From Tetrapyrgos nigripes (lineage: Eukaryota > Basidiomycota > Agaricomycetes > Agaricales > Campanellaceae), in the NCBI GenBank assembly GCA_013368315.1, contig JAACJM010000001.1, positions 1,364,001-1,428,000 of the forward strand: DNA of 64,000 nt. The letters are read 5' to 3'. The notes under the pieces were generated by a model, which worked only from the letters and a program-made list of their open reading frames with translations, was not told where the DNA came from and ran no database searches. Shown in pieces: positions 60,013 through 64,000 of the stretch. The first letter of the stretch is position 1. Every line of letters starts with the position of its first letter. The position numbers and the translations under genes are program-made.

Positions 60013-61903
60013 ATGTGGAACCCTTTCCTTTTATTATTCCAGCTATTCCAATGGCTTCTTGATAAAATTCTTTCCCCAGACCCTCCACCGCCAAATGCTA
60101 ATCTCAGACGTCCTCGCATAGGTCAGTCCGTTGCTTCGTCCTGTAATGCATCATTACTCACTGTTCTCCTCAGCTATAATCGGCGCGGGTCTCACTGGCG
60201 TTTCGGCTGCGTCACATTGCGTGGGACACGGGTTCGAATCCATGATATTTGAAGCTGGAGGAAGAGAGAGATTGGGGGGTATATGGGCACGCGTTAATCC
60301 AAGTGCGTAAATCGGCGACTACCGTGTTTATTCTCGCTGATAATGACATTCTAGCCAGGTGCGTAATTCGGCGACTGCCATGTCTACTTTCGCTGATAAT
60401 GGCAATCTAGTGGACTTCAAATCCACTCGATCACTTACCGCTTCTTCCCTAAACTGCAATGGAAGGAAGGATACCCGAAGAGAGAGGAAATTGTCGACGC
60501 TGTCGAAAAGTTATGGAAAACATATCATCTCGAGGACAAGACAAAATTCAATACGAAGGTAGAGAAAGTATGGCAAGAAAGTGACGACAAGTGGTATGTC
60601 AACAGCGAAGAGTATGGAAAATTTGACGGCGTCATCGCAGCGATTGGGTATGTTCGTGTGTCTCTCGATCCGCCTCTTGACTAACGCGTTTCCCGCAACA
60701 GTACCTGTGGAGACCCAAAGACGCCCCACATGCGTGGCCAGGAATCCTTTGAAGGCACTATATGTCACTCTTCGGAGCTCGGTGATATCGATGGGAAGGG
60801 CAAAAAAATTGTGATCATAGGTGGAGGGGCTTCAGCGGTTGAGGCGCTCGAATATGCTAGCGTTGTGAACGCAGCCAAGACGACCGTTCTTGCTAGGGTC
60901 AGTGTAGTCGCAGTTCCCAGTCTGGTTTGCATGCTGAAGGGATTGTTTTTATTTTCAGTCCGATAAATGGATTATTCCTCGCAATGCTCTCGTGGACATG
61001 CTTTTGGCCATGAATATTTTTGGACAAGAACTCTACCTGGCTTGGATACCTGAATTTCTTCTTAAACGTTTCTTCTACCGTGACTTGTCAGACCTTGCTC
61101 CTTCCAAAGGTTTATTCACCGAAACGCCTATGGTCAATTCCGAAGTACTAGACAAGATCAGGGAAGGAACTGCATCATGGCTACGCGGTGACATCATCTC
61201 TTTCGACAAGACTGGCGTCAACTTCAATCAACGCAGTAAAGGTGTTCCTGCCGGAGGACCAGGGAAAGAGATTCATGTGGATGCAGATATCATAATCATG
61301 GCTACCGGTCAGTGGCCCGCTCTATCGTATTCGGGACTTGATGTCGATTTGGGCTCTATAGGTTTCTATCGTCCGTCTCTCAAGTTCCTTCCGGAAGAAT
61401 GCTTTGAGGAACCTTTCAATCCACCCAACTGGTACCTGCAAACATTCCCTCCGCCTCACAGGTCCATTTGCGCTAACAATTGCACCTATGTCAATGGTAT
61501 TGGAGCAGGTATGTATCTGTTATCTATATTATTTCTCATCCTGACTTGCTTTCTAGTTGGCAACTACCACATCGGTATCTACACTCGGATTCTCCTCATG
61601 TTCCTCGTCGACCCCACGACGCGTCCCAACCCAAGCCTTATGAGACTGTGGATCAATTTCACTCGTTTCCTGAAGGCTCGATCGCCCACTCCTGCTTTTG
61701 ACTTTTTCACATACACGGAACTCTTGTGGTGGCTCTTTTTCTGTGTGGTCATCAATCCTTTCAGATGGAAATGGGCGTTGTTCGTGTTCTGCGGTATTGG
61801 TGTACACTTGCCCTTAGCTGTGGTCAAGAGCGAAGACAACCTCAGGGAAGTGATAGGGATGGAGGAGTATAATTCTACAATTTGGAAAAGAAAGCACCAA
61901 TGA
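60013..61903 (+). CDS. FAD-dependent monooxygenase (flavin-containing monooxygenase-like)
   Basis: This is a two-dinucleotide-fold flavoprotein; the family oxidises small nucleophilic or carbonyl substrates using FAD and NADPH. A hydrophobic N-terminus (MWNPFLLLFQLFQWLLDKIL) precedes the FAD-binding AIIGAGLTGVSAASHCVGHG and RERLGGIWARVNPTSGLQ. Then come ITYRFFPKLQWKEGYPKREE, GVIAAIGTCGDPKTPHMRG, the NADPH-binding KIVIIGGGASAVEALEYASV, and the IIIMATGQWP end box. The last ~80 residues contain a hydrophobic stretch (ELLWWLFFCVVINPFRWKW), suggesting ER membrane association. The stop is at 61901-61903. In-frame splicing requires a 4-nt microexon (60355-60358) between duplicated introns. The substrate is unknown and no biosynthetic cluster surrounds it. 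Confidence 0.87.
60303..60410 (+). repeat. Tandemly duplicated 52-nt introns flanking a 4-nt exon
   Basis: Introns 60303-60354 and 60359-60410 are both 52 nt, both begin GTGCGTAA and end TCTAG, and differ at 8 positions by my alignment (about 85% identical). They are separated by CCAG. The repeating unit including the 4 exon bases is 56 bp (60299-60354 and 60355-60410). Confidence 0.93.
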
Positions 61904-62399
61904 GGAGTCTTACGTAGGTTGAAGCATAGATAATTCACCATTTCATTCGCATCATATACACAATATTGACAAATGCTACAGTAGCTACAGTAATTTTTTT
62001 GAGCAAAGTGTTTTGGAACTGCAAGAAGGAGCAAGTATTCGACTGTAAGGGTAGATATATCTACTATATGCAGAGAATGTAGAATGCGGAAGATGAAGAA
62101 GCATATACATATATCATTTTGGGTGACATGTATAAGGAGGATGATAACAACAGCAGCGTCACTACTGCAAGATACGTGAAAGAATAATGAAGCAGTTTAA
62201 GGGTATACGTACAAACCAGTATTAACGATAGAGAAATGAGTAAGGATACGTAAGGATACTGTTCAGCAGCAAGACAAGGAAGAGACATGAGGTGACACAG
62301 AAGATGTCTTTTTGGTCCTGTGGAATAAATAAATTGTTGTCTACGAAACCATGCGTTTCAGTGCCGTGAAGGAAACAAGGACGAAAAGACGCACACAAA
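61904..62399. other. Spacer between convergent genes
   Basis: This is the 3' flanks of the monooxygenase (+) and the homeodomain gene (-). It is A/T-rich with ATACATATAT-like stretches typical of 3' ends. No gene was seen. Confidence 0.4.
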
Positions 62400-63995
62400 T
62401 TATCGAACGATCTGCTGGTGGAAGGTAAGCAGGAGCATGGCATCCTCGACCTTGATGCCACTCCTCACGGACTCTTTCTCCATTTCGGCCAAGTCAATCG
62501 CTGCCAAGCTCAGCGCAGTAAGGGTAACCCTTTGGACGGGCAAACCGTTCAGGCCACCAAAAGTTTTGTTCAATGGAGCAGGAGAAGGAGACCGGTGAGA
62601 GGAAGGAGTAACGGCCTCCTCATACTCATCATCGCTACCTTCATCAGAGATAGAACCACCACTGGGCAATACGGCGTCTTCGTAATCCATCATTATATCA
62701 TCATTCACCGAGGGAGATGATGATCGGATCGACGGTGTGTCTGAACGCGAGCCAGAAGCAGAATAAACATGGTAGTCATCCTCGTACTCGTCACCGCTGG
62801 CAGCACTAGCCTTTTTGTTCCGCTTGCGGGTCTGACGAACATTCCGGAACCAGTTCGTCACTTTACCAAGATCCCTAAATTTCAATAGATTAGACATACA
62901 TACTATATCGGGAAAAGGAAAAGCACAGCTATCTCACATTCCAATTTCCTGAGCAAGAGCCGATCGTTCCTCGATAGAAGGATGGGAAGTTTTGGCGTAG
63001 AGCTGATTAAGAGCCTTGAGCTGATACTGCTCTGGCCTGGTGCGACGAGGGCGAGACTCCATGAGGCTACCGTATGGCGTAGAACTCCTACGCAACGACC
63101 GTCTACTGATAGATAAATCCTCACGAGGAGCTGGTGAAAGACTGCGCCTGGATCTCCCGAGACCGACAGAGGCATGGCTTGTTCTCGGAGCAAGAGAAGG
63201 AGGAGCCGGTGGAGGAAAGGCAGAATATGTTCTAGACTCTTCAGGAGGAGTGATGCTGTCGCCATCCCTCTTTTTCGCAGTCGAACGCTGATTTTGGAAC
63301 CAATTCGTGATGCTTTGATATCGCCTTCAGAAAGGGCATTAGCTATGAGAGGCAGCACAGGGAAGATATGACAAACATTCCAATACGTTCAGCTAAGGCC
63401 TGCCTTTGTTCGGTGGAAGGATGATGGGTGATATTGAAGAGCTTTCTAAGCTCTTCGATTTGCTCGTTTGTGGGTCGAATGCGTATCCTTCTAGGTACAT
63501 TGTCGCTTTCATTAAGGAACTGAGTGTGTTCGGGGTTACCAGGATAAAAGGTAGACCAAGCACGTCCATTACTGGATGGTGCTGGGGAATGAGAACGATG
63601 AGGGTTTTGGTAGTCTACAGACGAATAGTCGTCATCAAAATCGTCCATATCGGTTGGACGAGAGAGAGAGGAAGTAGTATGAGGGATAGAGGGAATATCG
63701 TAAGAGGCATTTGGGCGAGACATGGTCCGTTTCTTTGAGCTGGCCCGCTTATTCTGAAACCATGCGTTGACAGTTTTTGTTTCCCTATACCACCTAAATC
63801 AGCAAGGCATATGAGTAGATTGAGGAGGCAACTCACATCCCAAGGCGGTCTGCCAGGGAAACTCGAAGCTCTAATGCGGGATGTTCGTCTCTCTCATAGA
63901 GCTCATTCAAAGCAGCGAGCTGGGCAGGGGAGTGGCGATGCCTAGGCTTCTTCTGCTTGTCCTGAGATGAGGTGGACTGAGCCATGGGAGGCATT
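62400..63995 (-). CDS. Transcription factor with three homeodomains
   Basis: The start MPPMAQSTSSQDKQKKPRHR opens directly into homeodomain 1 (SPAQLAALNELYERDEHPAL to KTVNAWFQNKRASSKKR). Homeodomain 2 begins at RRIRIRPTNEQIEELRKLF and ends ITNWFQNQRSTAKKR. Homeodomain 3 begins at RPRRTRPEQYQLKALNQLY and ends KVTNWFRNVRQTRKR. All three keep the WFxNxR recognition-helix core. The linkers are Ser/Pro-rich, and the C-terminal ~140 residues are acidic/Ser-rich (DEYEDDYHVYSASGSR), ending LLLTFHQQIVR with TAA at 62400-62402. Introns at 63785-63836, 63325-63376 and 62875-62937 each cut the same Met codon (AT|G) before recognition helix 3. The gene is close to the window edge, but the ATG at 63995 looks like the true start. 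It is not a mating-type HD1/HD2 pair: no partner gene is adjacent. Confidence 0.88.
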
Positions 63996-64000
63996 GTGAC

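Noticed and set aside
60225..60245. GGTTCGAATCC, resembling a tRNA T-loop
   Set aside because: It lies inside the FAD-binding coding exon, and no acceptor stem, D-arm or anticodon arm surrounds it.

Overview
This window looks like chromosomal DNA of a filamentous basidiomycete, most likely a mushroom-forming agaricomycete. The genes are dense and intron-rich. Most introns are about 50-65 nt with GT...CTNAC...AG signals, so most proteins are split over many short exons. Several proteins (Sad1, CCT7, Rad5, Nte1, Gbeta, SF3b5) are unmistakably fungal or eukaryotic. The large Ser/Pro-rich disordered proteins and the kelch relic fit agaricomycetes. No rRNA, tRNA, CRISPR or intact transposon was seen.

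Layout. 1-5.6 kb: 3' part of the splicing factor Sad1/USP39 (+), a small membrane-protein candidate (-), two tandem 78-residue double-stranded-RNA-binding microproteins (-), and mitoribosomal protein mS45/Bot1 (+). 5.7-9.4 kb: an allantoate/nicotinate-type MFS transporter (-) and a gene-poor stretch with an inverted repeat. 9.4-15.9 kb: CCT7 (-) and RAD5 (+), divergent from a 102-bp gap. 17-25.4 kb: an unrecognised disordered protein (-), a perfect 3 x 80 bp tandem repeat, and an Nvj2-like SMP/PH lipid-transfer protein (-). 25.7-34.3 kb: a golgin-like coiled-coil protein (-), G-protein beta (+), EFM3-type methyltransferase (+) and the DNA-protein crosslink protease Wss1 (-). 35.1-42 kb: a large methyltransferase-domain protein (-), the splicing factor SF3b5 (-, hidden in six tiny exons), a decayed kelch gene (-), and the exosome cofactor Lrp1/C1D (+). 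42.4-55.7 kb: an F-box/LRR protein ending in a CaaX box (-), a 73-residue YABBY-like HMG protein (-), Vps33 (-) and Nte1 (-). 56-64 kb: an isocitrate lyase family enzyme (-), a decayed gene (+), a flavin monooxygenase (+) and a three-homeodomain transcription factor (-).

The genes do not form a metabolic cluster. Most are housekeeping genes for splicing, protein folding, DNA repair, translation and membrane traffic. The most unusual features are structural: (i) a 4-nt microexon between two tandemly duplicated introns in the flavin monooxygenase; (ii) 5-nt and 3-nt microexons encoding the residues just before the Walker A lysine of Rad5; (iii) a homeodomain protein whose three homeodomains share one intron position and phase; (iv) the tandem dsRBD microproteins; (v) an in-frame UAG in Lrp1 followed by a coding-like tail; (vi) an apparent frameshift at the start of Vps33. 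All splice models were built by eye from splice signals, reading phase and remembered family motifs; none was checked against transcripts or databases.
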